From Isotricha intestinalis (lineage: Eukaryota; Ciliophora; Litostomatea; Vestibuliferida; Isotrichidae): DNA of 51,792 nt. The notes beneath the pieces were generated by a model. The model was given only the letters and a program-made list of their open reading frames with translations. It was not told the origin of the DNA and did no database searches. The DNA is taken from positions 1-51,792 of the forward strand of contig JAJJLU010003564.1 in NCBI GenBank assembly GCA_023807065.1, in the 5' to 3' direction. The position numbers and the translations under genes were made by a program. Shown here piece by piece: positions 42,023 through 51,532 of the stretch. The number at the start of each line of letters is the position of its first letter. Position 1 is the stretch's first letter.

Positions 42023-43573
42023 TTATTTATTAAAAGTAAAATTTTTAAATGATTTATAATCAATATTTTGATTCATATAATCATTATGATTGAGAGGTTT
42101 ATAAATTTTATTTTTTGAAATTTGATTATTTAATCTTCCTTTTTCTCTTCCATTATCAAAATTATTTAAATTACTAATATTATTAAAATCAGAATTACTT
42201 AATAATTCATTTTGTTGAGAAATATTATTATTTAATTTATTATTATTAGTAAAAACTAAATCTTGTTCTTTTCCTCCATTAAAAGAAAAAAGTTTAGAAA
42301 CAACTTTTAGATCTCCAAAATTATTTATATATTTAATCATTTTAGATTCATCATCATGATTAAATCTATATTCTTGTAATTGAATATTTATTTTATTTGG
42401 ATCATTTGAATCTCTTGTTATTTTATTATAAATATCAAGAATTTCTAAAAAATTAATATTTGCATTATTTGAATATTCATCAATTATATTTTTTAAATTT
42501 TCACTTTGTTCAATTTTATTTGAAAAAATTTCTAATTTTTGACTTAATTTTCTGGCATTTTCAGTAAAAAGAGAATCAATTTGATTCATAATTTCCATTT
42601 TTTTATTTTTTAAAAAATTAATAATTTGCTCAAAAAAATTATTAATTCTTTTTTCTTCAGTTTCTTTATTTTTTTTAATGTTTTTCAAAGCTCCTTGAAT
42701 CATTTCAACATTATGTTGATTATCTTCAATAACAATATCAATATCATTATTGATTTCAAAGCATTTTTCTTTAATTTCTTTAATTTCAATTTTAGGATTT
42801 TTTTTAAATCTAGAAAAAGCACAATAAACACAAATTAATTCTTTAGTTTCTTCAATATAATGAGTTAATTTTTGTCCAGCATGAATTTCACAATAACCAT
42901 TATTTAATTCTTCTCTTTGAGTATTAGATTCAACATATTTATCAGTAATTAAATTATTTAGTAATTTTAATTCTTGAATTGAATATCCTATTAAACCATC
43001 ATTTGGACATTTAATCCCTTCTTCATCTGTAAATTGTTCTTCAATACATTTTTTACAAAAAAAATGACCACATTTAAATAAATATGGTATATTTATATTA
43101 CTGTTAAATTGGTTTTTACAACATTGACATATTGAAATATAATTTAATGTTATTAATGGAATTCCATCATGTTCTCCTTCTTCATTTCCTTGTTCATCTT
43201 CTTCTTCTTCTCCTTCATAATTATTTTCAATATTATTATCATTATTATTATTCATATTATTATTATTATTATTATTAATATTATTATTAATATTATTATT
43301 GTTATTATTATTATTATTTGTTTGTTGATTTCTGATTGTGTTATCTTGATTGCTTTCTGGAGATATTTTTTCTTGAATTGGATTTAATTCATTATTTTCA
43401 TTAATTGGATTGTTTTGGTTTAAATCATTTTCATTTAAAATTTCTTCGTTTGGATTTGAATTATCATTTGAATTATTATCTCCGAACATATATGCTTCAT
43501 CATTTTCATATACTTTTATATTTTTATCTTCTTCATTTGAATCGTTTAAATAATTATTGTTTTTCTCTGTCAT
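42023..43573 (-). CDS. RING/B-box/coiled-coil (TRIM-like) protein, 516 aa
   Basis: Residues 1-145 are acidic and Asn-rich with a poly-Asn tract. A RING-type finger lies near residues 149-195: CQCC, then CGHFFCKKC, then IKCPND; the last metal pair is Cys plus Asp, so C3HC3D. A B-box-like motif follows near 225-255 (CEIHAGQKLTHYIEE, then LICVYC). A coiled coil spans about 265-390 (KKNKETEEKRINNFFEQIIN). No C-terminal SPRY or other domain is seen. RBCC proteins are usually E3 ubiquitin ligases. It is divergent from the gene at 43639, only 65 bp apart. Confidence 0.85.
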   Translation of the reverse strand: MTEKNNNYLNDSNEEDKNIKVYENDEAYMFGDNNSNDNSNPNEEILNENDLNQNNPINENNELNPIQEKISPESNQDNTIRNQQTNNNNNNNNNINNNINNNNNNNMNNNNDNNIENNYEGEEEEDEQGNEEGEHDGIPLITLNYISICQCCKNQFNSNINIPYLFKCGHFFCKKCIEEQFTDEEGIKCPNDGLIGYSIQELKLLNNLITDKYVESNTQREELNNGYCEIHAGQKLTHYIEETKELICVYCAFSRFKKNPKIEIKEIKEKCFEINNDIDIVIEDNQHNVEMIQGALKNIKKNKETEEKRINNFFEQIINFLKNKKMEIMNQIDSLFTENARKLSQKLEIFSNKIEQSENLKNIIDEYSNNANINFLEILDIYNKITRDSNDPNKINIQLQEYRFNHDDESKMIKYINNFGDLKVVSKLFSFNGGKEQDLVFTNNNKLNNNISQQNELLSNSDFNNISNLNNFDNGREKGRLNNQISKNKIYKPLNHNDYMNQNIDYKSFKNFTFNK

Positions 43574-43638
43574 ATTTATTTTTATTTATTTATTTCTTTT
43601 TTGATGAAAAAAATTTTTTTTAATTTATTTTTCATAAA

Positions 43639-45306
43639 ATGATTCAAAAATTTAAATATTATAAGAAAATTAAGGATAAATTGTTTTTCAATTATGGGAA
43701 GGTAAAATTTGATATTAAAAAGAATAATATTAATAAATTATTAAATAAAAAGAAAAGTCATTATCTTTCAATATATAAAGACTATTTATTATTTGATTGT
43801 CAAGATGAGTTTATAAAAAAAAATTATCATTTAAGAGAATCTTTAGATAAATTAGTTGATTTAGCAAAATATTATAAAAATTATTTAAGTTTTTTTTGCA
43901 GACCATTTTGTCTTAATACATATTGTAATAAAATAATTGAAGATTATTATGATAAAAAAGCAGAATTTTTTTATAACGAAAATTTTGGAAATGTAAAAAA
44001 AAAGAAGCAAAAAAATAAAAAAAATAATAACAATATTTTAATATTTAATGAAATTGTTAGAAAATCAATAGAAAATCCAACACAATCAACTTTGAATTTA
44101 AATTCAATCAATAGTGATTTAAATACTCAAAGATTAATTGAAGAAGATTTTTTAACTTCAAAAACACAAAAAGAAGGATTAGATAAAGTAATAAAAACTT
44201 TAGATAAAAAATATATAGAAGTAAAAGATAATTATGAAACAATAATAAATAATAATGAAACTCCAATAAGACATTCAATAAAAGGTTTATTTACAATTTA
44301 TAAATCTAATCAAAACACTCACAATATTCATTTCCATCTTGGAAAAAGAGAAAATTCATCAAATTTTGAAAAAACAAAAATATGTCAATATAAAAAATTA
44401 AAACCTTATATTAGTAATTATAATTTAAGAAGTAAAAAAAATTTCAGTACTTTAAATCAAGATAATTCAATGAAACATTCTATGAAATTAAGTAATAAAA
44501 ATATTAATATTTCTACAAAATTTTTAGATTATAAAAAAAAAGCTTTTATCAATTATAAAGAAAATAATATGAAATCTTTATCAAATGGAAGTAAAAATAT
44601 AACTTATAATTTACTTTCAACTTATATGAATAATTGTTCTGAAAAAAATAAATATAAATTTATTCATAAAAAAGAATTAATTTCAAATAGTTTTAAAGAT
44701 TCATTATTTAAAAATTCAATTGATTCAAAACCAATTAATAATAGAAAATATATTAAAATAAAAGGCAATAACTTAATTCAACCATTAAATATCAATTATA
44801 TTCAACACATTTCTAAATTAGATAATTCAAAAAAAAATAGTGTTTCTAATCAAAGTTTTGAAAATATTAATAAAAAGATAAAATATAATGAAAAAAATAA
44901 TAATGAAAATAATAAAAATAAAAATAAATTCCAATTAAATGTTAATTCTGAATTAGGGAAAATTAATATAAATAATTTAGGTTCTCTGAGTAATAATAAT
45001 TCTTTATCTAATATTTTTAAACAAAGTATTAATCAAAATATTGAACAATTAAAAAATAATGAAAAAAATATAATTTTGGATAAAATAATTGAAAATTCAA
45101 AAATTCAAATTAAATATAAGAGAAAATTAAATTTTCATTCTCCAAATCATTATTTAAATATGAATCATTTGAAAAATATTTTTGGAAATGAAATTTTTAA
45201 AAAAAAAATAAACTCTAAATTAACTAATAAAAACATTTTTTCATGTAGAGAAGATATTCCAAAGAAAAAAACTTTAATTTTTAGTCCAATAGATTCTAAA
45301 AATTAA
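43639..45306 (+). CDS. Hypothetical protein with a conserved-looking N-terminal block, 555 aa
   Basis: Residues 1-120 are ordered: FNYGKVKFDIKKNN, then SIYKDYLLFDCQDEFIKKNY, a helix LDKLVDLAKYYKNYLSFFCR, and CNKIIEDYYDKKAEFFY. I believe this block recurs in uncharacterised ciliate proteins, but I cannot name it. The remaining ~430 residues are Asn/Lys/Ser-rich and probably disordered. There is no membrane helix or signal peptide. It shares a very short promoter region with the RING protein gene. Confidence 0.72.
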   Translation: MIQKFKYYKKIKDKLFFNYGKVKFDIKKNNINKLLNKKKSHYLSIYKDYLLFDCQDEFIKKNYHLRESLDKLVDLAKYYKNYLSFFCRPFCLNTYCNKIIEDYYDKKAEFFYNENFGNVKKKKQKNKKNNNNILIFNEIVRKSIENPTQSTLNLNSINSDLNTQRLIEEDFLTSKTQKEGLDKVIKTLDKKYIEVKDNYETIINNNETPIRHSIKGLFTIYKSNQNTHNIHFHLGKRENSSNFEKTKICQYKKLKPYISNYNLRSKKNFSTLNQDNSMKHSMKLSNKNINISTKFLDYKKKAFINYKENNMKSLSNGSKNITYNLLSTYMNNCSEKNKYKFIHKKELISNSFKDSLFKNSIDSKPINNRKYIKIKGNNLIQPLNINYIQHISKLDNSKKNSVSNQSFENINKKIKYNEKNNNENNKNKNKFQLNVNSELGKININNLGSLSNNNSLSNIFKQSINQNIEQLKNNEKNIILDKIIENSKIQIKYKRKLNFHSPNHYLNMNHLKNIFGNEIFKKKINSKLTNKNIFSCREDIPKKKTLIFSPIDSKN

Positions 45307-45777
45307 AAATTAATAAATGATAAAAAATTACTGATTAAATATATATTAATTTTTTATAGATTTAACTTTTTTTTTAATAGTTTTTCAAAAGGTTATTTTT
45401 AATTTTTTATTATTTAAAAAAATCGAATGTTCTAAAAAAATATTTCTTTTATAAAATTTGAATAAATATAAATTGTTATAAAAATTCTAAATATAATATA
45501 TTTGAGCATATTTTAGATAATTAAAGTTGTTAACATTTTTAGAATTGATTTAATGTTTTAAATACTTTTAAGGATAAATATATATTAAAAATTTATTAAT
45601 ATAATATATATCTTTTTTTCATTTTTAATTGAAAGATTTTTAAGATATATAACAAATATAAAAACAATTAATAATATATAAACTTTTATTTATCCAGAAT
45701 AAATAAAAAAAGAGTATAATTACTTTCTTTATATTTAAAATAAAAAAAATTTTTAATAAAAAATAACTAAATATTAT
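45307..45777. other. Intergenic spacer between converging genes
   Basis: About 470 AT-rich bases between the 3' ends of two converging genes. No open frame, repeat or structured RNA was recognised. Confidence 0.5.
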
Positions 45778-46049
45778 TTATTTTTTCTTTTTTTGTTTTT
45801 CAATTTCATAAGAAGCCGAATCAAATTTTTGTCTCTAAAAAAGTCATAATATAATTAAATTTACACTTTTAGTAGGTTCTCTTTCTTTAACAACACATTC
45901 AGTTCCTTCACATTGTTTAGCTAAATCATCTAAATCATAATCAACACCTTCCTAAAAAGAAAATTATAAAAAAAAATAAATTATACACCATCTTCTTCTT
46001 CATCATCAATATCAATTACAATATTATCATTATCTTCTTGATCACTCAT
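45778..46049 (-). CDS. Short acidic protein with endosulfine-like motif, three exons, 68 aa
   Basis: Exons 46049-45987, 45951-45865 and 45834-45778 flank introns of 35 nt and 30 nt (GTATAA...TTTAG and GTAAAT...TTTAG). All phases agree and the frame ends in TAA. The protein starts MSDQEDNDNIVIDIDDEEED, continues through GVDYDLDDLAKQCEG, and ends QKFDSASYEIEKQKKKK. The FDSASY core resembles FDSGDY, the site of ENSA/ARPP-19 that Greatwall phosphorylates to make a PP2A-B55 inhibitor. The upstream part is not a good match, so the family call is tentative. It is divergent from the kelch gene. It is too short for a simple frame scan. Confidence 0.7.
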
Positions 46050-46137
46050 TTTTTAATTAATATTATTTTAATAAAATAATAATAACATTTTTTTTTTATG
46101 AAATTCCAAATAAATTATTTAAATAAATTATTTTAAT

Positions 46138-47460
46138 ATGGGAAATTGTTCAAGTGGAAATAATAATAAACAAAGGAATATAAAAGGAAATCAAATAATA
46201 AAAAATAGTAATAATCAAAAAAATAATAAATTAAAATCTGTTCCTCAAAAAAAAAATATTATTAACAATGAAATCGAAAAAGAAAAAATTAAAAAAGTTA
46301 AAATTTCAATTATTGATTTAGACAAAAATGAAAGTGTATTAAATTTATCTTTTGATGAGAACTTATTACTAAAAGATATATGTGAAAAAATTAATTATGA
46401 TAAAAACAAAGATTATAATTTATTAAATGAAAATGATGAAGAAATAAATAATAAAAAAGAAATGAAAATAAAAGAAATATTCCCAAATATAAATAATATA
46501 AATTTAAAAATAAAATATTCAGGTTTAGAAATTCCACAAAATATAAAAAATTCCTATATTGAAAATACAAAATTTATTGGTTCCCTAATATTAGATAATC
46601 TCGAATATTTAGGAATATCTATATTAAATATATCAAATGAAAAAATGTTAACTTACCATTATTCAAATGAAAAAAATAAAGAATTAAGGAAATTTAATTT
46701 ATTCAGTGCTATATGTAATGGAAAAAATAATTTATATATTTCAGGAGGAGAAAATAATGGTTCAGAATGTTTATCTGATTTCTATGAAATAAATTTAGCT
46801 AATGTAAATAAAGAAAATATTCAAATGAGAAAATTAACAAATTTAATTGAAGGAAGAACTTGGCATAGTATGATATATATTCCTAATAAATATATATTTA
46901 TAGTTGGTGGAATAGGAAATAAAAATGTTGAATTATATGATATTGAAAATAACATTATTCAAAAAGATTCTGAATTAAATGAAGAAAGAAGTGAATGTTC
47001 ACTTTGTATGGTTAATGATATTTATTTATATGCTTTTTGTGGTTTTTTAATTCATCAAAATTTTATTAATTCTATTGAAAGATGTAATTTAAGAAAACAA
47101 ATTAGAAAATGGGAAATGGTAAATTATAAACTTGAAAATAAAGTTATTTTCAATCCTTCTTTTTTTGGAGTTGGTTATTATAAAGATAAAATATTATTAT
47201 TAGGTGGAAATGAAAATAATGAAGAAAAAAATGATAATTATATTATTTCGATTGGAATTAATGGAAATGAAGATAGTATTGAAGATTTTTCTTCCAATGA
47301 ACAATTCATTAATGTTTATCGAGAAAAATTCTTTATTCCTTTTAATAATGATTATTCTCTTATTATCCCTTTAATTTCTAATAATTCACAAGTTTTATTT
47401 TTAAACAATGAAGAAGGAAAAATTACAAGAAAAGAATATAATGATTATATTGATTGTTGA
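46138..47460 (+). CDS. N-terminally acylated kelch-repeat protein, 440 aa
   Basis: It starts MGNCSSG: Gly2 with Ser6 fits N-myristoylation, and Cys4 could be palmitoylated, so membrane attachment is likely. Residues 50-140 are basic and then ubiquitin-like or beta-rich (KKVKISIIDLDKNESVLNLS). Residues about 145-440 are kelch-like blades: GRTWHSMIYIPNKYIFIVGG, NDIYLYAFCGFLIHQNF and GVGYYKDKILLLGGNEN, each with the GG or G-aromatic pattern. Kelch propellers bind partner proteins. The frame ends in TGA. It is divergent from the short endosulfine-like gene. Confidence 0.85.
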   Translation: MGNCSSGNNNKQRNIKGNQIIKNSNNQKNNKLKSVPQKKNIINNEIEKEKIKKVKISIIDLDKNESVLNLSFDENLLLKDICEKINYDKNKDYNLLNENDEEINNKKEMKIKEIFPNINNINLKIKYSGLEIPQNIKNSYIENTKFIGSLILDNLEYLGISILNISNEKMLTYHYSNEKNKELRKFNLFSAICNGKNNLYISGGENNGSECLSDFYEINLANVNKENIQMRKLTNLIEGRTWHSMIYIPNKYIFIVGGIGNKNVELYDIENNIIQKDSELNEERSECSLCMVNDIYLYAFCGFLIHQNFINSIERCNLRKQIRKWEMVNYKLENKVIFNPSFFGVGYYKDKILLLGGNENNEEKNDNYIISIGINGNEDSIEDFSSNEQFINVYREKFFIPFNNDYSLIIPLISNNSQVLFLNNEEGKITRKEYNDYIDC

Positions 47461-47611
47461 TTGTATTTATTTATTTATTTTTCTTGTCTATATTAATTTT
47501 TAATTATTATTTTAATCTTTATTAAATTCTTTATCAATATATATAAATAGAATAGATTATTTTTTATTATTTTTTTCATTAACAGTAAATTAAATTAAAT
47601 ATTATTATAAA

Positions 47612-48052
47612 ATGGAAGAAAATTTTATGTATTTAAATCAAGATTTATATTATAAATATGAAGATTATATTTCTGATTATTTATTATTAAATGATGATCT
47701 TAATATTTCTTTATTTGAAAATGAATTAATTGATTCTCAAAAAATGATTAAAAAAAAAACAAGGGCCAAAATTAAAACAGAAAAACAACTTTTGAAAGAA
47801 AAAGAAAGAAATAAAAAAAGAAAAGAAAAGTTTCTTTTAAAATCAGAAGACGAAAAACAAATTGAAAGGAAAAGAAATGCTGTTTGTGCACAAAAATTTA
47901 GATTAAGAAGAAAAGAAGAATTAAAAGGTCTTTTAGAAGAAAATCAAAGTTTGAAAATTCGAGTTGAATTTTTAAAAAAAAAGATTTCTTCTTTAGAATC
48001 TTTTATTTCTGAAAATAATTTATTTCATAAAATAAATAAAAAGAATGATTGA
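47612..48052 (+). CDS. bZIP transcription factor, 146 aa
   Basis: The basic region KQIERKRNAVCAQKFRLRRK fits the bZIP signature N-x7-R (Asn89 to Arg97), with A and CAQ in between. A leucine zipper follows (LKGLLEENQSLKIRVEFLKK), with Leu/Val heptads. A second basic patch precedes it (KEKERNKKRKEKFLLK). The N-terminal 45 residues are acidic and aromatic (YEDYISDYLLLNDDL), like an activation domain. It should bind DNA as a dimer in the nucleus. The protein is small. The frame ends in TGA. Confidence 0.92.
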   Translation: MEENFMYLNQDLYYKYEDYISDYLLLNDDLNISLFENELIDSQKMIKKKTRAKIKTEKQLLKEKERNKKRKEKFLLKSEDEKQIERKRNAVCAQKFRLRRKEELKGLLEENQSLKIRVEFLKKKISSLESFISENNLFHKINKKND

Positions 48053-49014
48053 AAATAAATATGTGTGTAACATATTTATTTTGGTAAAGATATAACTTTT
48101 CACATTTATAATATAAACAATTTACTATATCTTATAAATAAAACAATTTATTTTATATTAATTTTTATTAATATAATAAATATATAAAAAAACAAATAAA
48201 TATATAAATATTAATAATACAATAAAAAAACAATTAAAATAATTAATATTAATTTCAAAAAAAATTTAAATTAAAATAAAAATTATAGAAAAAAACAAAT
48301 GGAATAACATGAAAGAAAATATTAAACTCCCTTCTCTCATACCTGAGATTATACAAAAAAATAAAATTTATATATTTTTTTGATTAACAAAACAGGAAAG
48401 ATAATATCGTTTTACATATTGAATAAATATCCAATGACTCAATTAAGCCCAATGTTATCTTCATCCGGAGGAATTAAAAATGGTAAACACAAAATAAAAC
48501 ACATATAATTTAAGATGAAATGAAAAATCAGGAAAATAAGGAAAGATTATTTTCCTGCAGTTTATGCTATTTTATTTTTAGTTGATTATATTGAGTTTAA
48601 TAGGTTTGAAGTAAAAAAATAATTAGAAAAAATTTAAATACTCTTGAATTAATATTCCCATTGTATTTTAGGAAATAAATCAATAAATATTGTTCTGTAC
48701 TTTTTGGAATTAAAAAATATTTTTGAATATGATTTTAACAAGGCAAAGTAGACTTTTTGAAATCTACTTAATAACTAATATTCTTCTTCTTTGAAAAAGG
48801 TTAATGAATTTGATGTATAATTTATTCTTATAATCCTTTTTTTTATTTTATTAAGGATTTGCATATTTTTGCTTTTCTTTTTTTTGGGAAGATTATTAAT
48901 TTTGAGGGTTTGATTTTGGATTATTTATGTTTTGTTTTTTTGATTTATTAGAATTATATTATAAATATTTTTTATTTAATTGTTTTTTTGAAAGGTTAAA
49001 TTTTTTAATATATA
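48053..49014. other. Intergenic region containing a SAR1 relic
   Basis: About 960 bases between the bZIP gene and the gene at 49015. The central part (48365-48820) is a decayed SAR1 copy. The flanks are AT-rich; the part 48840-49010 is T-rich leader. Nothing else was recognised. Confidence 0.5.
48365..48820 (+). pseudogene. SAR1-like small GTPase pseudogene
   Basis: A single reading frame from about 48365 to the TAA at 48818-48820 aligns along most of the SAR1 G domain. GKII (from 48395) stands where GKTT belongs. MTQLSPMLSSSGG matches the MxQxxPTLHPTSEE region. RKDYFPAV then ILFLVDY matches WKDYFPAV then IVFLVDA. ILGNK keeps the guanine-binding spacing but the following D is lost. The C-terminal SLKKVNEF matches the end of the domain. 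The frame has in-frame stops at 48506, 48521, 48620, 48635, 48650, 48749, 48758 and 48776. DLGGH is destroyed and the P-loop Thr is mutated, so it cannot encode an active GTPase. The N-terminal part is not resolved. Confidence 0.7.
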
Positions 49015-50409
49015 ATGAAAGATAATATTGATAAATTAATTGAGGATAAAATTTTTCAATATTTTTTTCATAAAACTTATAAAGACAAAAAAGATTATAA
49101 AATTTTCAAAGAATTTAAACCTGATATAAAAATTGATTTTTTAATCGAATTATATTTATTTATAACAGAAAAGAAAAAGTTAATATTACAAGAAGAAGAA
49201 AAAGAATTTGAGAAAAATACAGAAATGATAAAATTAAATTTCCAAAAAATATTAGATAAATATAAACTTCCAGATTATAAAGAATTTATTATTGACCCAA
49301 GAATAGATAGTAAAGGAAGAATAACATTTCAAAAAGAAGAAAAAAAATTAAATCAAAATTATAAATTATGTAAAACTTATTCTGAAGGAATATATAATAA
49401 TATTAATATGAATAATAATAATAATTATACATCATTTGAAAAATATAATGATCAAAATTATATAGAAACTTTCAACAAAAGAGATACAACATTTCCAAAA
49501 ACAATATATTCAAAAATAAATTTTGATTTAAATTCTTTAATAATAAATACCGAAAATTTTCAAATAAATGATATATATAATTTAGAAGAAAATTATGAAG
49601 CAAAATATAAATTTGATTTTCCAAATATAAAAAGTATAAAAAATAATATAATAGAAAACCCAAAGAAGAAAAATTTATCATCAAGTAGTAAATTTCTAAA
49701 TATCCAAAGTACAAATAAATCAGAAATAGATTTCCGTTCAAATTTCTTTTATAAAGATTATAAATCTTTATCAAATCCTTCAATGAAAAGTAATATAAAT
49801 AAATCTCTTCAATTTTATATTAATAGTAATAATATATCAAATTCTTCATTAACATATTCAAAGAATAATATTATAATAAATCCAGATATGAAAATATTTA
49901 AAAAGCCAAATAAAAAAAAAGGAATATTAATAAATGATTTAATTCTAATTAATGAATCAATTTCTCAAAATTCAAAAATTCCTTTTAGGGAATTTAATGG
50001 AAAAGATTTAGTTGATAGATTATTTAAATGTCCTAATGATAAATTTATTACCCTTGATTACTTTGAAGCTTCAAAAATTGCTCAAATTATTTTAGAATAT
50101 ATGAGAAGTGAAAAAGAGTTAAAAATTATTTCTGAACATTTAAAAAATGAAATTGAGAAATTAAATATTTTATATAATGAAGAAAAAAATAAACAAAAAA
50201 ATACTGAAAAAGAACTTAATGAATTAAAAATTAAATATGAAAATAAAAAAAATATGATTGAGAAATATATTGATAATTTAAGTGAAAGATTAGAAATAAC
50301 TAAAGAAGAATTTAATGAAATAGAAAACAATAATAATTTTTATTTAGATGAAAAAACAAAACAAGAAATTTTAAATGAAATAAATCAAAATTTAGAAATG
50401 ATAAATTAA
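49015..50409 (+). CDS. Hypothetical coiled-coil protein, 464 aa
   Basis: An intact 464-codon frame. Residues 1-90 are helical and charged (FQYFFHKTYKDKKDY, then FLIELYLFITEKKKLILQEE). Residues 120-300 are Asn/Ser-rich. Residues 305-350 look folded (ILINDLILINESISQN, then FREFNGKDLVDRLFKCPNDK). The last ~110 residues are a strong coiled coil (KELKIISEHLKNEIEKLNIL, and a KKNMIEKYIDNLSERLEITK segment). No enzyme motif or membrane helix. It could be a cytoskeletal or basal-body component, but this is a guess. Confidence 0.72.
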   Translation: MKDNIDKLIEDKIFQYFFHKTYKDKKDYKIFKEFKPDIKIDFLIELYLFITEKKKLILQEEEKEFEKNTEMIKLNFQKILDKYKLPDYKEFIIDPRIDSKGRITFQKEEKKLNQNYKLCKTYSEGIYNNINMNNNNNYTSFEKYNDQNYIETFNKRDTTFPKTIYSKINFDLNSLIINTENFQINDIYNLEENYEAKYKFDFPNIKSIKNNIIENPKKKNLSSSSKFLNIQSTNKSEIDFRSNFFYKDYKSLSNPSMKSNINKSLQFYINSNNISNSSLTYSKNNIIINPDMKIFKKPNKKKGILINDLILINESISQNSKIPFREFNGKDLVDRLFKCPNDKFITLDYFEASKIAQIILEYMRSEKELKIISEHLKNEIEKLNILYNEEKNKQKNTEKELNELKIKYENKKNMIEKYIDNLSERLEITKEEFNEIENNNNFYLDEKTKQEILNEINQNLEMIN

Positions 50410-50539
50410 TTCATTATTAAAAATATGAATTTTAATTATAAATTAAATATAAATATATATTTTAAACTATTTTAATATTTTAATAAATAATGATTAAAGT
50501 TACTTTCTTATAAATAGGAGAAAAAAAATTAAATAAAAA

Positions 50540-51073
50540 ATGGATAATGCTAATAATATCCTCTCAATAATATTAGATGATGAAGACGGTTTTAATTCAA
50601 AATTATTTATTGATATTGGAAAATATGATACAAAAAAAGAAGATAATTTTAATTTTACAGAAAATGAACAATTTTCTAATCAAAGTTTGGAATATAATAA
50701 TTTCCAAATACAAAATTATTTATCAAAGGATTTATTAGAAACAATTGATTCAAGTTCAATAGAAGGAAAAAACAAAAATATAATTTGTCCTGACAAATAC
50801 ACCTCAGAAAAATCGAATGAAAAATCTCCATTGAATGATTCATTGAAAAAAAATGATGTAAATAAAGAAGAAAATATTGAAAAGAAAAAAAATTCTACTC
50901 CTCTTATTAAAAATAATGTATGTTTTATTCCTAAAACAATTGTATTTAATAGAAAATATAAAGAAAAAAAAATTATTGAAAGAAGAAAAGGTGATTGGGA
51001 TTGTTCTTTTTGTAACAATTTAAATTTTGCTTTTCGAATTATTTGTAATAGATGTGGAGCTTCTAAACTTTAA
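50540..51073 (+). CDS. RanBP2-type zinc-finger protein, 177 aa
   Basis: The C-terminus carries one RanBP2-type zinc finger: GDWDCSFCNNLNFAFRIICN with the pattern W-x-C-x2-C-x10-C-x2-C (Trp153, Cys155, Cys158, Cys169, Cys172). This finger, with the NF and NRC features, is the type found in ZRANB2-like and plant proteins that bind single-stranded RNA. Residues 1-140 are polar and Asn/Lys/Glu-rich with no other fold. A basic stretch (RKYKEKKIIERRKGDW) leads into the finger. It may act in RNA processing. Confidence 0.85.
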   Translation: MDNANNILSIILDDEDGFNSKLFIDIGKYDTKKEDNFNFTENEQFSNQSLEYNNFQIQNYLSKDLLETIDSSSIEGKNKNIICPDKYTSEKSNEKSPLNDSLKKNDVNKEENIEKKKNSTPLIKNNVCFIPKTIVFNRKYKEKKIIERRKGDWDCSFCNNLNFAFRIICNRCGASKL

Positions 51074-51532
51074 AAAAGCGAAATTTAATTTTATTTAAAA
51101 ATGTTTGAGTTTCAATATTTATTTTTTTTATTTGTTAGTTATTAGTTTTAGTTTTAATTCATATATGTATATATAAATTTAAATTATGATATATTAATTT
51201 TATTTCATAACTTTTTTCATATGAAAAAGAGTTAAATTATATTTTTCATTTTTATGGTTAAATAAACTTTTTTATATTTTTTAATTTAAACATTTATATA
51301 TTGTTTTTTATATTTATAAAGAAATATTTAAATCATATTCTTAAAAATAATATTATTCTTTTTATTTCCTATTAATAGATTATTTTTAAATTCGACTTAT
51401 TTTTTATTTTACCATTTATTTATTTTAGAAGTTTTAATTTTTATATTATTATTCTTACTTAATTTTATGTATTTTTGCTTAGTTTTTGTTCTTTAATAAT
51501 TTTTTTTGTTTTTAATTAAATTTATTAACGAT
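51074..51532. other. Intergenic spacer, nothing recognised
   Basis: About 460 bases, very T-rich, between two plus-strand genes. No open frame or repeat was found. Confidence 0.5.

Noticed and set aside
43237..43325. ATT/ATA repeat block as an intergenic satellite
   Set aside because: It is the antisense of poly-Asn codons inside the RING/B-box gene.
48309..48820. A spliced, working SAR1 gene at this place
   Set aside because: Possible GT...AG segments (for example 48483-48531) can hide two stops, but the alignment is colinear without them, the DLGGH motif is lost and the P-loop Thr is mutated.
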